Origin: Streptosporangium album
Lineage (GTDB): Bacteria > Actinomycetota > Actinomycetes > Streptosporangiales > Streptosporangiaceae
Length of the DNA: 64,000 bases
Assembly (NCBI RefSeq): GCF_014203795.1
Contig: NZ_JACHJU010000004.1
Span: 1-64,000 of the forward strand
Direction: 5' to 3'
The notes beneath the pieces are model-generated. The model made no database searches. It was not told the origin of the DNA and was given only the letters and a program-made list of their open reading frames with translations. The stretch's first letter is position 1. The number at the start of each line of letters is the position of its first letter. The translations under genes and the position numbers were made by a program. Shown here in pieces: positions 28,401-38,146 of this stretch.

Positions 28401-31400
28401 AACACCGGGAACCGCGCATACAGCCCCCGACCCATCCCCGGGCGCTGACTCCCCTGACCCGTGAACAGCACCGCCAGCTTCGGCTCAGTCCCCGCCGCCC
28501 CACGAACCACCCCGGCGCCGGAGCGACCCTCGGCGAGCGCCCCCAGCCCGGCCAGCACACCCTCGCGATCCCCCGCGACCACCACCGCCCGATGCTCGAA
28601 GGCAGACCGCGTCGTAGCCAGCGAGAACGCCACGTCAGCCAGCCCCACACCAGGCGATTCGTCCAGGAACGACGCCAGCCGCCCAGCCTGAGCACACAAC
28701 GCGCCGGCCGTACGGCCCGACACCAGAACCGGTCCCACACCCGCAGCCGGTGCCTGAGGAGCGCCGGTTTCCGCCACCTGCTCGATGATCACGTGCGCGT
28801 TGGTGCCGCTGATCCCGAACGACGACACCCCGGCCCGCCACGGCCGCTCCACCTGAGGCCAGGACCTGGCCTCAGTGAGCAGCTCCACCGCGCCCGATTC
28901 CCAGTCGACGTGCGAGGACGGAGCGTCAACGTGCATGGTCTTCGGCAGAAGGCCGTGCCGCATGGCCATGACCATCTTGATCACACCCGCCACACCGGCC
29001 GCGGCCTGGGTATGCCCGATGTTCGACTTGACCGACCCCAGTAACAGCGGCCGCTCCCGATCCTGGCCATAGGTAGCAAGCAGCGCCTGCGCCTCGATCG
29101 GGTCACCCAGCGTCGTCCCGGTGCCGTGCGCCTCGACGGCATCCACATCGGCAGGCGACAAGCCGGAGGCCGCGAGGGCCTGGCGGATCACCCGCTGCTG
29201 CGACGGACCGTTCGGCGCGGTCAACCCGTTGGACGCGCCGTCCTGGTTGACCGCAGAGCCACGCACGATCGCGAGCACCTGGTGACCGTTGCGGCGCGCG
29301 TCCGACAACCGCTCAAGCACCACCACCCCGAGGCCCTCAGCCCAGCTCGTGCCGTCCGCCGCATCGGCGAACGCCTTGCACCGCCCGTCGGGGGCCAACC
29401 CCCCCTGAGCGCTGAAGTCGATGAACACGCCCGGCGACGCCATCACCGTCACGCCACCGGCCAGCGCCAGCGAGCACTCACCCGACCGCAGCGCCTGTGC
29501 CGCCAGATGCATCGTCACCAAAGACGACGAACACGCGGTGTCCACCGTCATCGCCGGACCCTCCAGGCTCAGCGCGTACGACACCCTGCCCGAGAGCACG
29601 CTGCCCGCGTTGCCGGTCCCGAAGAAGCTCATCACGTCCGGCGGGAACTCCACGCTGGAGGCGTAGTCGTGATACGTGACGCCGGCGAACACGCCGGTAC
29701 GGCTCCCGCGCAGCGAGACCGGGTCGATCCCGGCCCGCTCGATCGCCTCCCACGACACCTCCAGGAGAAGCCGCTGCTGCGGATCCATCGCCAGCGCCTC
29801 ACGCGGTGAAATCCCGAAGAAGCCCGGATCGAACTCAGCGGCCTCGTGCAGGAACCCGCCCTCCCGCACATACGAGGTCCCCCGGTTCTCCCGATCCGGG
29901 TTGAACAAGGCCCCGAGATCCCACCCGCGATTCGTCGGGAACTCTCCGATCCCATCCCCGCCCGCGACCACCAGCCGCCACAGATCATCAGCAGACCGGA
30001 TCCCGCCCGGATAGCGGCACGCCATCGACACGATGGCGATCGGGTCATCCGCGACCGGCACGAGAGCCGTCGGGTTGATCACGTCGGTGTGCTTGCCGAG
30101 CAGTTCGGCCAGGAGGAACTCCGCCAGCACGACCGGGGTCGGATAGTCGAACACCAGCGTCGCCGGCAACCGCAGCCCCGTCGCCGTGCTCAGCCGGTTG
30201 CGCAGCTCCACCGCGGTGAGCGAGTCGAAGCCCAGCTCGCGGAACTCCCGCCGTACCTGGATCTCATCCGCCGACCCGTGCCCCAGCACCACCGCGGCCT
30301 GCGCACGCACCAGGTCGACCACGAACCGAACCTGGTCAGCGTGTCCCAGCCCGGCCAACCGGCGCACCAGCTCGGAATCCCCGCTCACCGAAGCAGCCGA
30401 CCGGCGAACACCCCGCACCAACCCGCGCAGCAGATGCGGAACCCAGCCCTGCGCCCGCACCGCCGCCACATCGAACCGCGCCGCCACCACGAACGCGCGG
30501 TCCGCCGCAGCAGCCGCGTCGAACAACGCCAGCCCCTGCTCGACCGTCAGCGGCAGCATCCCCGCTCGCGCCATTCTTCGCACATCCGCCTGGCCCAGCG
30601 TGCCCGTCATCCCGGCGTCCTGCACCCACGGTCCCCACGCCACCGACACCCCGGCCAGGCCAAGCCCGCGCCTGTGCTCAGCCAGCGCATCCAGAAACGC
30701 GTTCGCCGCCGCGTAGTTGCCCTGCCCCGCCCCGCCGAACGTCCCCGCCACCGACGAGAACAGCACGAACGCAGCCAGATCCAGGTCACGCGTGAGCTCA
30801 TGCAGATGCCAGGCCGCATCCACCTTCGGCCTCAGCACGGTCTCCAGCGCTTCCGGCGTCAACGAGGCGATCGTCCCGTCATCCAGCACACCGGCGGTGT
30901 GAATCACCGCCGTCAACGAACGCTCAGCAGCCAGCAAGGCCGCCACCTGAACCCGATCCGCCACATCACACGCGGCGATCGAGACCTCAACACCATGCGC
31001 GACCAGCTCCACCTGCAACTCCACCGCACCCGGAGCATCCAGCCCCCGACGGCTCACCAGCAGCAGCCGCCGCACCCCGTACTCGGCAACCACATGCCGA
31101 GCCACCTCCGCACCCAGACCACCCGTACCACCGGTGATCAGCACCGTCCCATCCGGATCCCACCGACGCTCACCCACAGAGCCGACCACCCGCGCCAGCC
31201 TCGGCACCCGCACCTCACCGTCACGGATCGCCACCTGCGGCTCGCCGGATTCGACCACTCCGAGCAGCGCCGATATGGAGATCTCATCCGCGTCGACCAG
31301 GACGAACCGGCCGGGGTTCTCCGACTGGGCGCTGCGCACCAGGCCCCGCACCGCCGCCGCCGGAAGATCAGTGGCACCCCGTGTGACCACCACCAGGCGT

Positions 31401-34400
31401 GACTCGGCGAACCGTTCGTCGGTCAGCCATTCCTGGAGAAGTCCCAGCACCCGGGCGGTCAGCTCGTGCGCCGACTCCACCACACCATCCGCCGGATCCG
31501 AGACCGCCTCGACCAGCACCACACCCGGAACCGCCCCAGCCAGCTCCGACAGACTCCGGTGCACCCAGGCCGGCTCCCCCGCAGGCGCCACGGGAACGTC
31601 GGCGAACGTGACCCACTCCACCCCGAAGAGCGCGTCCCGAGGTCGGGCACCAGGCTGGCCGGCCGACACCGGCCGCAGCACGACCGACCGCGCCGACAAC
31701 ACCAGCTCGCCCGCGGCGTCCACCGCGCTCACGGCAAACGCATCGTCGCCCGTCTTGTCCAGCCGCACCCGCACCATCGACGCGCCACTCGCGTGCAGGC
31801 GCACCCCCCTCCACGAGTACGGCACCCGCACTTCCTCGGAACCGTGCAGCGCATGCAGGGCCGCGTCCAGCAGCACCGGATGCATCCCGAAGGAACCCGC
31901 GCTCGACTCCAGTTCCTCGGACAGGGCGACCTCGGCGAACACCTCGCCGTCAGCACCGCGCCAGGCGGTCCTCAACCCCTGGAACGCCGGACCATGACTG
32001 AGCCCACTCACGGCGAGCCGCTCATACAGCCCGTCGAGCGGTATCGCGGACGCGCCCCGAGGCGGCCACACCGAGGCCTCGAACGGCACAACAGGCGGGC
32101 CACCAGCGGTCAGCACACCGGTGGCGTGCTCGACCCACGGTTCCTCGTCGTCCGCCTCGGCCGGCCGGGCGAAGATCCTCACATCCCGACGGCCGGACTC
32201 CCCCGCCGCGCCGACCCACACCTGCACCGCGACCGCGTCATCCTCGCGCAGCACCAGCGGCGCAACCAGCGTCAACTCCTCGACCACGTCGAACCCAACC
32301 TGGTCGGCCGCCCGAACGGCCAGTTCGACCAGCGCCGCGCCAGGCACCACGGCAGAACCCATCACCGCGTGGTCGGCCAGCCACGGGTGCGACCGCAGCG
32401 ACAACCGCCCGGTCAGCAGCACCCCGTCGGAACCGGCCAGGCCGACCGCCGCACCGAGCAGCGGGTGCCCGGCCGCGGTCAAGCCCGCCGCCGTCACATT
32501 CCCCACCCGCGAGCCCGCGCCATCGGGCCAGTACCGCTGTCGCTGGAAGGCGTACGTCGGCAGGTCGACCTGGCGCCCACCGGGGATCACGGTCGGCCAG
32601 TCCACCTCCACACCATGGACATGCAACTCACCCAGCGCCGACATGACCGCGAACTCCTCGTCGCGGTCCTTGCGCAGCACAGGCACCAGCACCGCATCCG
32701 AGCCGAGAGTCTCGGCGGCCATCGCGGTCAGCACACCATCCGGGCCAAGCTCCAGATACGCCCGGACACCCTGATCACGCAGAACGCCGACGGCATCGGC
32801 GAACCGCACCGTCCCACGAACCTGATCCACCCAGTAATCCGGCGAACTCAGGTTCTCGGCCAGCGTGGACACGATCGGGATCCTCGGCGGGTGATAGGTA
32901 AGCGTCTCGGCCACGGCCCGGAAGTCGTCCAACATCGGGTCCATCAACGCCGAGTGAAAGGCATGCGACACCCGCAACCGCTTCGTCCGGAAACCCCGCC
33001 CCTCCAAAACAGCAGCCGCCTCCAGCACCGCCTGCTCGACACCCGCGATCACCAGGGACGACGGGCCGTTCACCGCGGCAACCGATACCCCGGAGGGCAG
33101 CCCAGCGACCTCCTCCTCGGACGCCCGCACCGCCACCATCGCCCCACCAGCGGGAAGAGCCTGCATCAACCGAGCCCGAGCACCCACCAACGCGCACGCA
33201 TCGGCCAACGACAACACCCCAGCCACGTGCGCCGCGGCAAGCTCACCGATCGAATGCCCCGCCAGCACATCCGGCCGCACGCCCCACGACTCCACCAGCC
33301 GGAACAGCGCCGTCTCCAGAGCGAACAACGCCGGCTGCGCCCACCCCGTCTGATCCAGCAACTCCTCCCGGGCGAACACCGACGGATCGAACTCGGCAAC
33401 CACCTCATCAAACGCCCGCGCGAACACCGGGAACCGCGCATACAGCCCCCGACCCATCCCCGGGCGCTGACTCCCCTGCCCCGTGAACAGGAACGCGACC
33501 TTGCCCCGCTGCCCGCTCCGCCCCACCATGACGCCCGCGCCCAGCCGCCCCTCGGCCAGAGCCCGCAGCCCGGACAGGACCTCATCACGATCAGTGCCAA
33601 GCACGGCCGCCCGATGCTCGAAGGTCGCCCTGGTCATGACGAGGGAGGAGGCCAGGTCACCCAGTTCCAGTCCGGGCTCACTCTCGACGTGGGACGCCAG
33701 CCGCTCGGCCTGCGCACGCAACGCCTCTGCTGTACGACCGGAGAGCAGCACGGAAGCTGGCCCCCCGCCACCCACCGCAGCCGCCGGAGGCTCGACCGGG
33801 CCCTGTTCGATGATCACGTGCGCGTTCGTGCCGGTGAGCCCGAACGACGACACACCCGCCCGCCACGGCCGGTCGCCCCGGGGCCAGGGCCTGGCCTCGG
33901 TGAGCAGCTCGATCGCCCCCTCTGACCAGTCCACATGCGACGACGGCGCATCCACGTGCAACGTCCTGGGCAGCACACCGTGCCACATGGCCATGACCAT
34001 CTTGATCACACCGGCCACACCGGCCGCGGCCTGCGTGTGACCGATGTTCGACTTGACCGACCCCAGCAACAAGGGCCGCAACCGATCCTGACCATAGGTC
34101 GCCAGCAGCGCCTGCGCCTCGATCGGGTCACCCAGCGTCGTCCCGGTCCCGTGCCCCTCCACCACATCCACGTCAGCCGGGGTAAGCCCCGCACTGCCCA
34201 GCGCCTGCCGGATCACCCGCTGCTGCGACGGACCGTTCGGCGCGGTGAAGCCGTTGGACGCGCCGTCCTGGTTCACCGCCGACCCGCGCACCACCGCGAG
34301 GACCCGGTGACCGTTGCGCTGGGCGTCCGACAGCCGCTCCAGCACCAGCATGCCCACACCCTCGGACCAGCCCGTGCCGTCGGCGCCGTCGGCGAACGCC

Positions 34401-35164
34401 TTGCACCGCCCGTCGGCGGCCAGCCCACCCTGGCGGGAGAACTCCACGAAAGCCCCGGGGGTGGCCATCACCGTCACGCCGCCGGCCAGCGCCAGCGAGC
34501 ACTCGCCCCCGCGCAGCGCCTGCGCCGCCAGGTGCAACGCGACCAGCGACGACGAGCAGGCCGTGTCGACCGTCACCGCCGGGCCCTCCAGGCCCAGGGT
34601 GTAGGAGAGCCGGCCGGAGGCCGCGCCCGCACCGACGCCGGTGCCGATGCTGCCCTGGAGGTCGGCCAGCGAGTTGACCAGCAGGTAGGAGTAGTCCTGG
34701 CCGCTAAGCCCGACGAAGACTCCGGTACGGCTGCCGCGCAACCGTCCGGCGTCGATCCCGGCCCGCTCGACGGCCTCCCACGCGACTTCCAGCAGCAGCC
34801 GCTGCTGCGGATCCATCGCCAGCGCCTCACGCGGCGAGATCCCGAAGAAGCCCGGGTCGAAGTCCGCGGCGCCACGGATGAAGGCGCCCTTGTCGGTGTC
34901 GCTCCTGGCGCCCTGATCCTGCAGCAGGCTCAGATCCCAGTCGCGGTCGGACGGGAAACCCGAGGTGGCGTCGCGGCCTTCCGCGACCAGCCGCCACAGA
35001 TCCTCAGGGGAGGACACCCCGCCGGGGAACCGGCAGCTCATCGCCACGATGGCGATCGGCTCGGTGGTGACCGCGACCAGCTTCTGGTACTGGCGCCGTA
35101 GCCGTTCGGCCTCCTTCATGGAAGTCCGCAGCGCCTGTACGACCTGCTCGCTGGGCGTATCCAT
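13487..35164 (-). CDS. Type I modular PKS B, four complete modules
   Basis: A 7,225-residue assembly-line PKS. An N-terminal docking helix (begins [13 protein letters not shown]) is followed by B1, B2 and B3, each KS-AT(malonyl)-DH-KR-ACP, then B4 = KS-AT(methylmalonyl)-DH-ER-KR-ACP. A C-terminal acidic docking tail (about 13700-13490, ending ELGHLRDL) closes the protein. It predicts a conjugated triene followed by CH2-CH(CH3). The frame stays open upstream to 35551, but the ATG at 35164 is chosen. It has CGGAGG 5 nt upstream, it begins a standard docking segment, and any longer form would overlap the divergent glycosyltransferase start. There is no loading module or thioesterase, so this is an internal subunit. 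Its C-terminal tail and the N-terminus of PKS A look like a docking pair, as expected for consecutive genes. All catalytic motifs inspected are intact. Confidence 0.97.
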   Translation of the reverse strand: MDTPSEQVVQALRTSMKEAERLRRQYQKLVAVTTEPIAIVAMSCRFPGGVSSPEDLWRLVAEGRDATSGFPSDRDWDLSLLQDQGARSDTDKGAFIRGAADFDPGFFGISPREALAMDPQQRLLLEVAWEAVERAGIDAGRLRGSRTGVFVGLSGQDYSYLLVNSLADLQGSIGTGVGAGAASGRLSYTLGLEGPAVTVDTACSSSLVALHLAAQALRGGECSLALAGGVTVMATPGAFVEFSRQGGLAADGRCKAFADGADGTGWSEGVGMLVLERLSDAQRNGHRVLAVVRGSAVNQDGASNGFTAPNGPSQQRVIRQALGSAGLTPADVDVVEGHGTGTTLGDPIEAQALLATYGQDRLRPLLLGSVKSNIGHTQAAAGVAGVIKMVMAMWHGVLPRTLHVDAPSSHVDWSEGAIELLTEARPWPRGDRPWRAGVSSFGLTGTNAHVIIEQGPVEPPAAAVGGGGPASVLLSGRTAEALRAQAERLASHVESEPGLELGDLASSLVMTRATFEHRAAVLGTDRDEVLSGLRALAEGRLGAGVMVGRSGQRGKVAFLFTGQGSQRPGMGRGLYARFPVFARAFDEVVAEFDPSVFAREELLDQTGWAQPALFALETALFRLVESWGVRPDVLAGHSIGELAAAHVAGVLSLADACALVGARARLMQALPAGGAMVAVRASEEEVAGLPSGVSVAAVNGPSSLVIAGVEQAVLEAAAVLEGRGFRTKRLRVSHAFHSALMDPMLDDFRAVAETLTYHPPRIPIVSTLAENLSSPDYWVDQVRGTVRFADAVGVLRDQGVRAYLELGPDGVLTAMAAETLGSDAVLVPVLRKDRDEEFAVMSALGELHVHGVEVDWPTVIPGGRQVDLPTYAFQRQRYWPDGAGSRVGNVTAAGLTAAGHPLLGAAVGLAGSDGVLLTGRLSLRSHPWLADHAVMGSAVVPGAALVELAVRAADQVGFDVVEELTLVAPLVLREDDAVAVQVWVGAAGESGRRDVRIFARPAEADDEEPWVEHATGVLTAGGPPVVPFEASVWPPRGASAIPLDGLYERLAVSGLSHGPAFQGLRTAWRGADGEVFAEVALSEELESSAGSFGMHPVLLDAALHALHGSEEVRVPYSWRGVRLHASGASMVRVRLDKTGDDAFAVSAVDAAGELVLSARSVVLRPVSAGQPGARPRDALFGVEWVTFADVPVAPAGEPAWVHRSLSELAGAVPGVVLVEAVSDPADGVVESAHELTARVLGLLQEWLTDERFAESRLVVVTRGATDLPAAAVRGLVRSAQSENPGRFVLVDADEISISALLGVVESGEPQVAIRDGEVRVPRLARVVGSVGERRWDPDGTVLITGGTGGLGAEVARHVVAEYGVRRLLLVSRRGLDAPGAVELQVELVAHGVEVSIAACDVADRVQVAALLAAERSLTAVIHTAGVLDDGTIASLTPEALETVLRPKVDAAWHLHELTRDLDLAAFVLFSSVAGTFGGAGQGNYAAANAFLDALAEHRRGLGLAGVSVAWGPWVQDAGMTGTLGQADVRRMARAGMLPLTVEQGLALFDAAAAADRAFVVAARFDVAAVRAQGWVPHLLRGLVRGVRRSAASVSGDSELVRRLAGLGHADQVRFVVDLVRAQAAVVLGHGSADEIQVRREFRELGFDSLTAVELRNRLSTATGLRLPATLVFDYPTPVVLAEFLLAELLGKHTDVINPTALVPVADDPIAIVSMACRYPGGIRSADDLWRLVVAGGDGIGEFPTNRGWDLGALFNPDRENRGTSYVREGGFLHEAAEFDPGFFGISPREALAMDPQQRLLLEVSWEAIERAGIDPVSLRGSRTGVFAGVTYHDYASSVEFPPDVMSFFGTGNAGSVLSGRVSYALSLEGPAMTVDTACSSSLVTMHLAAQALRSGECSLALAGGVTVMASPGVFIDFSAQGGLAPDGRCKAFADAADGTSWAEGLGVVVLERLSDARRNGHQVLAIVRGSAVNQDGASNGLTAPNGPSQQRVIRQALAASGLSPADVDAVEAHGTGTTLGDPIEAQALLATYGQDRERPLLLGSVKSNIGHTQAAAGVAGVIKMVMAMRHGLLPKTMHVDAPSSHVDWESGAVELLTEARSWPQVERPWRAGVSSFGISGTNAHVIIEQVAETGAPQAPAAGVGPVLVSGRTAGALCAQAGRLASFLDESPGVGLADVAFSLATTRSAFEHRAVVVAGDREGVLAGLGALAEGRSGAGVVRGAAGTEPKLAVLFTGQGSQRPGMGRGLYARFPVFARAFDEVVAEFDPSVFAREELLDQTGWAQPALFALETALFRLVGSWGVRPEVLAGHSIGELTAAHVAGVLSLADACTMVGARARLMQALPAGGAMVAVQAGEEEVAGLLSGVSIAAVNGPASTVISGGEQAVLEAAAVLEGRGFRTKRLRVSHAFHSSLMDPMLEDFRAVASTLTYHPPRIPIVSTLTGELAEGLGSPDYWVDQVRGTVRFADAVGVLRDEGVRAYLELGPDGVLTAMAADTLGSDAVLVPVLRKDRGEEQAIMTALAELHVHGVPIDWQAVFPGAHRVELPTYAFQRELYWPTGRRGGDARALGLATAKHPLLSAAIDFADSDGALLTGVLSVRSHPWLADHVVGGMVLFPGTGFLELAIRAGDQVGCDLVEELTLAAPLVLGEDDAVVVQVSVGARGESGRRVLGIYARPAEAADGTPWTRHATGTLATGTADVPFDAVEVPFDTAVWPPQGATAIDLDGLYGRLAASGLGYGPVFQGLKAAWKGEGGEVFAEVAMPDQVADAGLFTMHPALLDSALHSLPFVGLESGGGRLPFSWSAVRLRAGGASALRVRLATAGADAVSMTAVDPAGTPVLSVRSLELRAVSADQLAAASSDRGDSLFQLDWITVPMTVSPVDAVMGLEVAELRGDLDALELPSGRAPQLVTVEIDVAESADAVESAHEVTTRVLGLLQQWLADERFADSRLVFVTRGAIATGAGEAVTNPAAATVWGLVRSAEAENPGRFLLADVEERETALSALPVVLACGEQQVAVRDYEARVPRLARRPLGEHEARPWDPDGTVLITGGTGGLGALFARHVVAGRGVRRLLLVSRRGLEAPGAVELRDSLVAEGVEVRVVSCDVADREQVAALLAAERSLTAVIHTAGVLDDGTIPSLTPERLDTVLRPKVDAAWHLHELTADMDLAEFVLFSSVAGTFGGAGQGNYAAANAFLDALAQQRRSAGRPGVSLVWGPWSQDAGMTSGLSQTDVQRLHASGLLPITPAQGVVMFDAALASGASAVSPVRLNMPALRAHEELPPVFSGLLPAVRRSTAGRAVGELARRLATLGTAERLGAVVEVVRTEVALVLGHATPDTVELRRGFRDLGFDSLTAVELRNRLNTATGLRLPATLVFDYPTPTVLAEFLLAELLGTREELAVPEILPLTADDPIVIVGMACRYPGGVRSADDLWRLVIDETDAITGFPTNRGWDLGAVYNPDRESRGTSYVREGGFLHRAAEFDAGFFGISPREALAMDPQQRLLLEVTWEAIERTGIDPLSLRGSRTGVFAGLMTHDYRPGRLEFPPDVLSFIGSGTAGSVLSGRVSYTFGLEGPAVTVDTACSSSLVAIHLAAQALRVGECSLAVAGGVTVMATPGSFIDFSGQGGLAADGRSKSYSDAADGVGWSEGVGVVVLERLSEARRNGHEVLAVVRGSAVNQDGASNGLTAPNGPSQQRMIRQALASAGLTAAEVDVVEGHGTGTTLGDPIEAQALLATYGQDRERPLLLGSIKSNIGHTQAAAGVAGVIKMVMAMRHEVLPRSLHVDAPSSHVDWSAGALELLTEARAWPAVERPWRAGVSSFGISGTNAHVIIEQSPVESPTPVGDSGAPVPVLVSGRTEQALCAQAGQLASFLDASPDVGLGDLAFSLATTRSGFEHRAVVVAGDRESALAGLSALAEDLPGAVRGVAGSEPRLAVLFTGQGSQRAGMGRGLYGRFPVFARAFDEVVAEFDPSVFAEPELLDRTGWAQPALFALETALFRLVESWGVKPDVLVGHSIGEVAAAHVAGVLSLEDACTLVGARARLMQALPAGGAMVAVQAGEAEISGFTGVSVAAVNGPSSTVISGAEQAVLEAAAALEARGFRAKRLRVSHAFHSSLMDPMLEDFRAVAETLTYRSPQIPIVSTSTGDVRSPGYWVDQVRGTVRFADAIRALDAQAYLEIGPDGVLTAMAAETLDSDAVLVPVLRKDRDEPSTAIEALARLHVNGVPIDWQAVFPGARRVGLPTYAFQHQWYWPGRAGSQVGNVAAAGLAAAGHPLLGAAVGLADSDGVLLTGRLSLETHPWLADHAVGGTVVFPGTGFLELAIRAGDQVGCDRVEELTLTAPLVLGEDDAVAVQAWVGATQETGHRSLNVYARSAEAADDVPWVRHATGTLATGTSAAVPFAASVWPPQDATAIELDGLYEQLALDGLEYGPLFQGLRAAWRGVEGEVFAEVALPEQAGDAASFGVHPALLDAALHAVTLVGLEETEGGRLPFSWGDVCLHAGGASVLRVRLVRAAADSVMLAAVDAAGDPVFSAGSLVLRPASPVARGQATERDGLFRLEWTPLAAHPEADPVPSVCLVGNPAAGWGPVEVHRDLSALAAAGPVPDVVLAEAVAGPGLDVVAGVHEVTASTLELLQEWLADGRFAESRLVVVTRGAGDLPAAAVWGLVRSAQSEHPGRFVLVDVDEVPVSALLGVVGSGEPQAVIRDGEVWVPRLARVAGSAGGRRWDPDGTVLVTGGTGGLGAEVARHVVAEHGVRHLLLTSRRGLEAPGAAELQAELIAHGVDVEIAACDMADRDQVAALLSGRALTAVVHAAGVLDDGTIASLTPEALETVLRPKVDAAWYLHELTCDLDLAAFVLFSSVAGTFGGAGQGNYAAANAFLDALAEHRRELGLAGVSIAWGPWAQDTGMTGALGQADMRRMARAGMLPLTVEQGVTLFDAAAAAEQALVVAARFDVAAVRKHGRVPHLLRGLVRGVRRSAASVSGDSELVRRLARQGQADQVQTMLELVRTHAAVVLGHGSAEEIQVRREFRELGFDSLTAVEFRNRLNSATGLRLPATLVFDYPTPAVLAEFLLAELLGEHADVISQAGLTPVADDPIAIVSMACRYPGGVRSADDLWRLVTEGGDGIGEFPTNRGWDLGALFNPDRENRGTSYVREGGFLHEAAEFDPGFFGISPREALAMDPQQRLLLEVTWEAIERAGIDPVSLRGSRTGVFAGVMSHDYRPGRFEFPPEVMSFMGTGTAGSVLSGRISYSLGFEGPAVTVDTACSSSLVAIHLATQSLRGGDCSLAVVGGVTVMATPGAFIDFSAQGGLAGDGRCKSFSEAADGVSWSEGVGVVVLERLSDAQRHGHQVLAVVRGSAVNQDGASNGLTAPNGPSQQRLIRQALASAGLTPSEVDAVEGHGTGTVLGDPIEAQALLATYGQDRERPLLLGSIKSNIGHSQAAAGVAGVIKMVMAMRHGLLPKTMHVDAPSSHVDWESGAVELLTEARPWPQVERPWRAGVSSFGISGTNAHVILEQGPQVEEPVGTAGGAVPDDVVPWVVSAKSEEALRAQAGRLLAHVGGLRPVDVGYSLVSSRSVFEHRAVVVGGDLPAGMGSVAAGEPAAGAVQGVADISGKSVWVFPGQGAQWVGMGRRLLEESPVFAGRMAECAAALDPFVGWSLLEALREGDLDRVDVVQPVSWAVMVSLAAVWESLGLRPDAVVGHSQGEIAAAVVAGGLSLVDGARVVALRSRLIAEKLAGLGGMASVALPVEQVRDLIGDGRVSVAAVNGPASVVVSGDVEAVEELLGRVDRARRIAVDYASHSAQVDLIREELAQVLAGVAPQPVRVPMLSTVTGEWLDGPELDAGYWCENLRRTVGFAPAVGRLLEQRHRVFVEVSPHPVLAIGVQECADEAGVEAVIAGTLRRDNGGLDRVLMSAAELFVRGVEVDWLGVLPGGRKVDLPTYAFQHRRYWPDRVGSHVGDVTAAGLATAGHPLLGAAVGLAGLDGVVLTGRISLSSHPWLADHAVAGTVIFPGTGFLELAIRAGDQVGCDVVEELTLTAPLVLGERDAVAVQVWVAAPDESGRRDLGVYARPADAGDEAPWVQHASGSLATGMPTAAPFDSAQWPPQGATAIELDGLYEDLAAGGFEYGPMFQGLRSVWQGRDGEVFVEVELAASGAGLFGMHPALLDAVLHAIPFAGLEPVEGGRLPFSWGGVCLHAGGASVLRVRLARTGDESVSLAAVDAAGESVLSVGSLVLRPFSPDQLAAAGGRVSERDGLFRLEWSTLADLPAADVTVAGLEGLGPDLVEAWPVEVHPDLSALASAGPVPGAVLAGVAGQGMDAVAGAHEVAASALGLLQEWLADERFAASRLVFVTRGAVAAGEGEAVADLAAAAVWGLVRSAQSENPGRFVLLDVGSGAGPAVLDGGAGLGLETLAGVLASGEPQVAVRAGQVRVLRLAVLGSGAGLLPPSGGVAWRLGSRAKGSLDALELLEFPQAAAPLAAGQVRIEVHAAGVNFRDLLDGLNALGWFQDKVGLMGGEAAGVVLEVGPGVAGLQPGDRVVGLVEGGFGPVVVAGDQLLVKIPDGMSFEEAATIPVVFLTVFYGLMDLAGLRAGESLLVHAGTGGAGMAAIQLAQRLGVEVFATASPAKWDVLRSLGIPDDHIASSRDLDFEEKFRRERGIDVVLNSLTGDFVDASARLLRPGGRFVEMGKLDIRDADRFPGLVYRWFDVLDAGTDRLREILIELMGLFAAGELRPLPVTAWDVRRGREAFRFMSQARHTGKIVLTMPRRWDPDGTVLITGGTGGLGAEVARHVVAEHGVRHLLLTSRRGLDAPGAAELQAELIAHGAEVTIAACDVAERKQAAALLAQVPVKHPLTVVIHAAGVLDDGTIASLTSERLDAVLRPKVDAAWHLHELTADHDLAAFVVFSSLAGVMGGAGQGNYAAANAWLDALMARRRAHGLPGLSLAWGLWEQATGMTGGMSQADVLRMTAAGMPPITTEQGLALFDAAIGSDLPLVVPVRLNPPSLSQERIPPLLRGLVRGARRTASAAGSVGATEALSRRLAGLTGPKRVRLLVDLVRAQAAAVLGYPDPAAVEARREFRELGFDSLTAIELRNRLNTATGLRLPSTAIFDYPTPTVLAEHLLEEVAPEETKETRPSLLADLDRFETALAGDSIDEITRNGIATRLRQLLAKVSGTGSETSEFAVDDMLESASAEDILGIIESELGHLRDL
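13750..19863 (-). other. PKS module B4 (KS-AT(methylmalonyl)-DH-ER-KR-ACP)
   Basis: Fully reducing module, predicted to add CH2-CH(CH3) after the triene. KS is about 19863-18590. The AT is about 18290-17300, with GHSQGE near 18027 and YASH near 17738. DH is about 17223-16340, with [10 protein letters not shown] and LLDAVLH. ER is about 15830-14850, with HAAGVNFRD. The residue usually compared with the stereo-diagnostic Tyr falls in ALGWF, so it is Phe rather than Tyr. The KR (about 14825-14270) has LDD and is B-type. The ACP Ser codon is 13865-13867. Confidence 0.92.
14646..15577. repeat. Exact 932-bp direct repeat, copy 2 (ER-KR of module B4)
   Basis: Partner of 2991-3922. Differences resume at 14645 (c versus g at 2990) and 15578 (a versus g at 3923). 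Confidence 0.88.
19905..24929 (-). other. PKS module B3 (KS-AT(malonyl)-DH-KR-ACP)
   Basis: Third alkene-forming module. KS is about 24929-23655 with DTACSSS. The AT is about 23355-22420, with GHSIGE and HAFH near 22822, so malonyl. DH is about 22341-21470, with [10 protein letters not shown] and LLDAALH, both catalytic residues present. KR is about 20965-20405 with LDD (B-type) and an intact Ser/Tyr/Asn set. The ACP Ser codon is 20036-20038. Confidence 0.92.
24980..30047 (-). other. PKS module B2 (KS-AT(malonyl)-DH-KR-ACP)
   Basis: Second alkene-forming module. KS is about 30047-28780. The AT is about 28480-27580, with GHSIGE and HAFH near 27938, so malonyl. DH is about 27440-26590, with [10 protein letters not shown] and LLDSALH. 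KR is about 26035-25480 with LDD. The ACP Ser codon is 25103-25105. Confidence 0.92.
28299..28456. repeat. 158-bp exact repeat, copy 1 (AT of module B2)
   Basis: Identical to 33321-33478 (offset 5,022, in frame). It covers the start of the malonyl AT domain. Shorter identical runs recur elsewhere in the AT and KS of B1-B3. Confidence 0.8.
30095..35062 (-). other. PKS module B1 (KS-AT(malonyl)-DH-KR-ACP)
   Basis: First alkene-forming module of PKS B. KS is about 35062-33805. The AT is about 33500-32545, with GHSIGE and HAFH near 32960, so malonyl. DH is about 32467-31640, with [10 protein letters not shown] and LLDAALH. KR is about 31160-30605 with LDD and an intact catalytic set. The ACP Ser codon is 30221-30223. 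Confidence 0.92.
33321..33478. repeat. 158-bp exact repeat, copy 2 (AT of module B1)
   Basis: Partner of 28299-28456. It lies at the same place in the AT, in the same frame. Confidence 0.8.
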
Positions 35165-35169
35165 CCAAG

Positions 35170-35174
35170 CCTCC
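35170..35174 (-). promoter_or_regulatory. Ribosome binding site of PKS B
   Basis: GGAGG on the minus strand, 5 nt before the ATG at 35164. It decides the start against the longer open frame that reaches 35551. Confidence 0.8.
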
Positions 35175-35237
35175 GTGCATGGGCGAAGAGCATGCAATCC
35201 TCCGGTGAAGGTAGGTCGGTGGCGACTCGGCAAACGC

Positions 35238-35281
35238 CTAGTCTTCGGACAACTCGGCGGCGGGAAGACCGGAAAGACTAG
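35238..35281. repeat. Interrupted 8-bp inverted repeat in divergent promoter region
   Basis: CTAGTCTT at 35238-35245 and its perfect reverse complement AAGACTAG at 35274-35281. The arms are separated by 28 bases, with centres 36 bp apart. It is a possible operator for a pathway regulator or a cruciform-forming element. No regulator gene is in the window. Confidence 0.5.
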
Positions 35282-35338
35282 TGATCCCCCTAAGTGCGTC
35301 CGCCGTACCGTGCGGAGCGGTAGTCCGGCTCCCGCGTT

Positions 35339-35343
35339 GGAGG
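35339..35343 (+). promoter_or_regulatory. Ribosome binding site of the glycosyltransferase
   Basis: GGAGG, 5 nt before the ATG at 35349. It selects this start over an in-frame extension reaching back into PKS B. Confidence 0.8.
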
Positions 35344-35348
35344 TACGC

Positions 35349-36704
35349 ATGGTGGACGAAGGTCGCAAGCCACTGCTGATCGTGAGCAATGCGGGCGTCG
35401 GCGTCTTCAATCCTCTGCGCGTCCTGGCCGCCGAGCTGGCCAGGCGTGGTACGGAGAACCTGTGGTTCGCGTCCGACGAGCCCCGCAGGGCCGACGTCGA
35501 GAAGATCGACGAGGGAAGCGGCGTCCGTTTCGCCTCGCTGGGCGCGATCAACCCCCACTACTCCCCCGTCGACTGGGACGACGAGACTTACCGGCAGATC
35601 ACCCAGCGCTCCCGGTGGAAGGCGCACCGCGCGGTGGTGCGGCGCGGGTTCGGCGCGCCGGGGACGCGAGAGAAGTCCCAGGCGATCGAGGCCGTGGTCG
35701 ACGAGCTCGAACCAGCTCTCATGATCTTCGACAGCGTGAACCTGCCCGCGCTCGTGGCGGCGCTCAAGAGGAAGATCCCGTCCGTCCTCAGCTCGCCTTT
35801 CATGCCGAGCAACCTGCTCATGCCGCGCGGGTTCCCCATGCTGCACACGGGTCTGCCGTTGCGCATGTCGTTCACGCAGAAGGTCCGCAACCGGGTGTTC
35901 AGGCTCAGGGCCGGGCTGATGCTCCTGCACCCGTCGATGCTGAAGCACGTTCTCGACACCGTCTCACGGGTGCGGAAGGGCCTGCTCCCGCGGGAGGCGC
36001 TCAGCCTGCGGGCGAAGGTCGACCATGCGGATCTCGTCCTGTGTTACACGGTCTTCGGGCTGGAGTATCCCCTGCCGGTTCCGGAGAAGTTCCACCTGGT
36101 CGGTGCCATGATCCCGCCGTTGCCAGAGGCACCGGACGACGGCGACCTGTCGCGCTGGCTCGATGCCAACCCCTCCGTGGTCTACGTCGGGCTCGGCACC
36201 ATCACCCGGCTGACCCGCGACGAGGTGCACGCGATGGTGGAGGTCGCGCGGAGGCTGGACGGCGAGCACGCGGTCCTCTGGAAGCTGCCGGACGAGCAGC
36301 AGCGCCACCTGCCTCCCAGGGACGAGCTGCCGGCGAACCTCAGGATCGAGAGCTGGCTGCCCTCGCAGCTGGACGTGCTGGCCCATCCGAGTGTGAGGCT
36401 CTTCTTCAACCACGGCGGCGGCAACGCCTTCCACGAGGGTCTGTACTTCGGCAAGCCGCAGGTCATCAGGCCACTCTGGGTCGACTGCTACGACCAGGCG
36501 ATCCGCGGCGTGGACAGCGGGGTCAGCCTCACGGTGGACGATCCGCAGACCGTCGACGTCGAGGACGTGTTCGGCAAGATCACCCGCGTGCTCGGCGCCC
36601 CTTCCTTCCGTGAACGCGCCGAGTATTTCTCCCGCGAGCTGCGGGAGGCGGGCGGCGTCAGAACGGCCGCCAATCTGGTCTTGGGCCACCCGGCGCTGAA
36701 ATGA
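35349..36704 (+). CDS. GT1/UGT-like macrolide glycosyltransferase
   Basis: A 451-residue GT-B fold glycosyltransferase predicted to move an activated sugar onto the macrolide in the cytosol. The N-terminal acceptor half opens with a beta strand and small loop ([14 protein letters not shown]). The C-terminal donor half has the family-1 signature: [12 protein letters not shown], then H355-GGGN with EG, FGKP and a later D-Q pair that normally contact the nucleotide sugar. Layout and length resemble UGT-like mycosaminyltransferases of polyene clusters (NysDI, AmphDI, PimK). That comparison is from recognition, not an alignment. It is first in a plus-strand unit with the P450 and ferredoxin, which in polyene clusters act on the same head region. 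No sugar-biosynthesis gene is in the window, so the donor is inferred. Another deoxysugar or hexose is possible. Confidence 0.9.
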   Translation: MVDEGRKPLLIVSNAGVGVFNPLRVLAAELARRGTENLWFASDEPRRADVEKIDEGSGVRFASLGAINPHYSPVDWDDETYRQITQRSRWKAHRAVVRRGFGAPGTREKSQAIEAVVDELEPALMIFDSVNLPALVAALKRKIPSVLSSPFMPSNLLMPRGFPMLHTGLPLRMSFTQKVRNRVFRLRAGLMLLHPSMLKHVLDTVSRVRKGLLPREALSLRAKVDHADLVLCYTVFGLEYPLPVPEKFHLVGAMIPPLPEAPDDGDLSRWLDANPSVVYVGLGTITRLTRDEVHAMVEVARRLDGEHAVLWKLPDEQQRHLPPRDELPANLRIESWLPSQLDVLAHPSVRLFFNHGGGNAFHEGLYFGKPQVIRPLWVDCYDQAIRGVDSGVSLTVDDPQTVDVEDVFGKITRVLGAPSFRERAEYFSRELREAGGVRTAANLVLGHPALK

Positions 36705-36716
36705 CCGCTCATGACC

Positions 36717-36722
36717 GAAGGG
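36717..36722 (+). promoter_or_regulatory. Ribosome binding site deciding the P450 start
   Basis: GAAGGG, 6 nt before the ATG at 36729. The earlier in-frame ATG at 36711 has no Shine-Dalgarno-like sequence, so the shorter start is preferred. The choice changes only six residues. Confidence 0.5.
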
Positions 36723-36728
36723 CACCGC

Positions 36729-37904
36729 ATGTCCAGCACCGAGATGTCCAGCATCGAGTTCCCCACGCGGCGGCACGGGCAACTGTCGCCCCCTGACGAG
36801 TACGCCGTGCTCCGGGCTCAGCCGGGCCTGGTCAGATCGGCGCTGCCGGGTGGCAGCACCGTATGGCTGGTCGCGCGCCACGAGGACGTGCGGGCCGTAC
36901 TGACCGACCCCCGGATCAGTGCCAGTCCGCTGCATCCGGGGTTCCCGACGATCGGGCGCAACGGGACCGTGCCGCCGCCCGACCAGATCCCCGGGTGGTT
37001 CGTCGCCTACGACCCACCCGAGCACACCAGGTTCCGCAAGGCGCTGATCCCCGAGTTCACCGTACGGCGGGTCAGCGAGCTGCGCCCGACCGTCCAGCGG
37101 ATCGTCGACTCCTGCATCGACGCCATGCTCGCCGGAGGCACCGCGGCCGACCTGGTGTCCGCGTACGCGCTGCCGGTGCCGTCGCTGGTCATCTGCGAGC
37201 TGCTCGGCGTGCCGCGTTCCGACCGCGAGCTGTTCGAGTCGAGGACGCGCGTCCTGGTGACGCTCACCTCGACCGAGGACGAGCGCGACGCCGCCACCCA
37301 GGACCTGCTGCTCTACATCGCCAAACTGATCGCGATGAAGCAGCGTTTCCCCGGCAGGGACCTGCTCAGCCGGCTGCTGTCGGCCGGGACGCTGACCCCC
37401 AAGGAGATCTCGGGCGTCACGATGCTGCTGCTGATCGCCGGGCACGAGACGACGGCGAACAACATCGCGCTCGGCGTCCTCATGCTGCTGCTGAACCCGC
37501 AGTGGATCCACACGCCGGGCGTGGTCGAGGAGGTGCTGCGCTACCTGTCCGTGGCCGACCGGGTGGCGCTGCGGGTGGCCGTGGAGGATGTCGAGATCGG
37601 CGGGCAGCTCATCAGGGCCGGGGAGGGAATCGTCCCGCTCGGTGCCTCGGCCAACCACGACCAGGCCACGTTCGAGCGCGCGGACGAGTTCGATCCGACC
37701 CGTTCCGCCCGCCATCATGTCGCGTTCGGGTACGGCGTGCACCAGTGCCTCGGGCAGAACCTCGTCAGGATCGAGATGGAGACCGTCTTCGAGTCCCTGT
37801 TCCGGCGGATTCCTGGCCTCGAACTCGACCAGGCGGTGGAGGACCTGCCGTTCAAGTACGACGGCGTGCTGTTCGGGCTGCACGCGCTGCCGGTCCGTTG
37901 GTGA
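36729..37904 (+). CDS. Cytochrome P450, CYP105-like
   Basis: A 391-residue soluble bacterial P450 that oxidises the macrolide with electrons from the adjacent ferredoxin. Visible signatures are the I-helix A237-GHETT (proton delivery), the K-helix ExxR as E268-VLR271, and the heme loop FGYGVHQCLG with axial Cys340. The early DPPEHTRFRKALIPEFT block and RHHVAFGYGVHQCLGQNL are typical of CYP105. In polyene clusters a CYP105H member with its own ferredoxin (AmphN/AmphM, NysN/NysM, PimG/PimF) turns an exocyclic methyl into a carboxylate. PKS C supplies a matching methyl through module C3, so that role is inferred here. The segment between the I-helix and ExxR (LLLNPQWIHTPGVVEE) looks about eight residues shorter than usual. 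Gap to the glycosyltransferase stop is 24 nt; an alternative start is 36711. Confidence 0.93.
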   Translation: MSSTEMSSIEFPTRRHGQLSPPDEYAVLRAQPGLVRSALPGGSTVWLVARHEDVRAVLTDPRISASPLHPGFPTIGRNGTVPPPDQIPGWFVAYDPPEHTRFRKALIPEFTVRRVSELRPTVQRIVDSCIDAMLAGGTAADLVSAYALPVPSLVICELLGVPRSDRELFESRTRVLVTLTSTEDERDAATQDLLLYIAKLIAMKQRFPGRDLLSRLLSAGTLTPKEISGVTMLLLIAGHETTANNIALGVLMLLLNPQWIHTPGVVEEVLRYLSVADRVALRVAVEDVEIGGQLIRAGEGIVPLGASANHDQATFERADEFDPTRSARHHVAFGYGVHQCLGQNLVRIEMETVFESLFRRIPGLELDQAVEDLPFKYDGVLFGLHALPVRW

Positions 37905-37920
37905 CGTTGTGAGGGGTGTC

Positions 37921-38115
37921 ATGCGGGTGAATGTGAACGCCGAGCGCTGCATCGGCGCCGGCCAGTGCGTGCTCATCGCGCCCGAGGTCTTCGACCAGAG
38001 CGACAAGGGCACGGTCACGGTTCTGGCCGAGACCCCAGGCGACTCGGCCCGGGCCGTCGTGTGGCAGGCCGTCCGTTCGTGCCCGTCCAGATCCATCTCG
38101 CTCGCCGACGGCTGA
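37921..38115 (+). CDS. 3Fe-4S ferredoxin, P450 redox partner
   Basis: A 64-residue electron carrier, predicted to hand electrons to the P450 whose stop is 16 nt upstream. Cys10, Cys16 and Cys54 fit the three-cysteine pattern of actinobacterial 3Fe-4S ferredoxins (CIGAGQC and a late SCPS). EVFDQ follows the first pair as in that family, and length is normal. The ATG at 37921 has GAGGGG 4 nt upstream. A GTG at 37909 is in frame but has no comparable site. The stop codon lies in the loop of the terminator hairpin. A ferredoxin reductase is not in the window and is usually supplied from elsewhere in the genome. Confidence 0.93.
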   Translation: MRVNVNAERCIGAGQCVLIAPEVFDQSDKGTVTVLAETPGDSARAVVWQAVRSCPSRSISLADG

Positions 38116-38132
38116 GTGCCGCGGCGAGCGAG
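38097..38132. terminator. Hairpin terminator between convergent genes
   Basis: The outer stem is 11 perfect base pairs (38097-38107 with 38122-38132, right arm CGGCGAGCGAG). After one bulged A at 38108 an inner 4-bp stem (38109-38112 with 38118-38121) closes a 5-nt loop. It lies across the ferredoxin stop codon (38113-38115), just before the PaaK-like gene's stop at 38147 on the other strand. It could therefore end both transcripts. No U-tract follows, which is common in actinomycetes. Confidence 0.7.
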
Positions 38133-38146
38133 CGCATCCGGCCCGG

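Larger units (their letters stand above)
35165..35348. promoter_or_regulatory. Divergent intergenic control region
   Basis: These 184 bases separate the starts of PKS B (leftward) and the glycosyltransferase (rightward). They must hold promoters for both units unless one is driven from elsewhere. The middle is less GC-rich than the genes and carries an 8-bp inverted repeat (35238-35281). I could not assign convincing -10/-35 boxes. The longest gap between genes in the window is here. Confidence 0.6.

Noticed and set aside
35300-35340. Small inverted repeat TCCGC/GCGGA before the glycosyltransferase
   Set aside because: Arms of only 5 bp with an 8-nt loop are expected by chance in this base composition.
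34965-35348. 128-residue N-terminal extension of the glycosyltransferase
   Set aside because: It runs antisense through the PKS B start. The GT-B fold begins just after 35349, where a good ribosome binding site lies.
35165-35551. 129-residue N-terminal extension of PKS B
   Set aside because: It would overlap the divergent glycosyltransferase start and has no PKS homology. The docking segment and GGAGG support 35164.
37588-37920. Upstream extension of the ferredoxin frame into the P450 gene
   Set aside because: Out of frame with the P450 and unlike any ferredoxin. The family length starts at 37921.
35964-38096. 710-residue minus-strand open frame opposite the tailoring genes
   Set aside because: It overlaps three genes with clear motifs and ribosome binding sites. 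Its own translation shows no family features.
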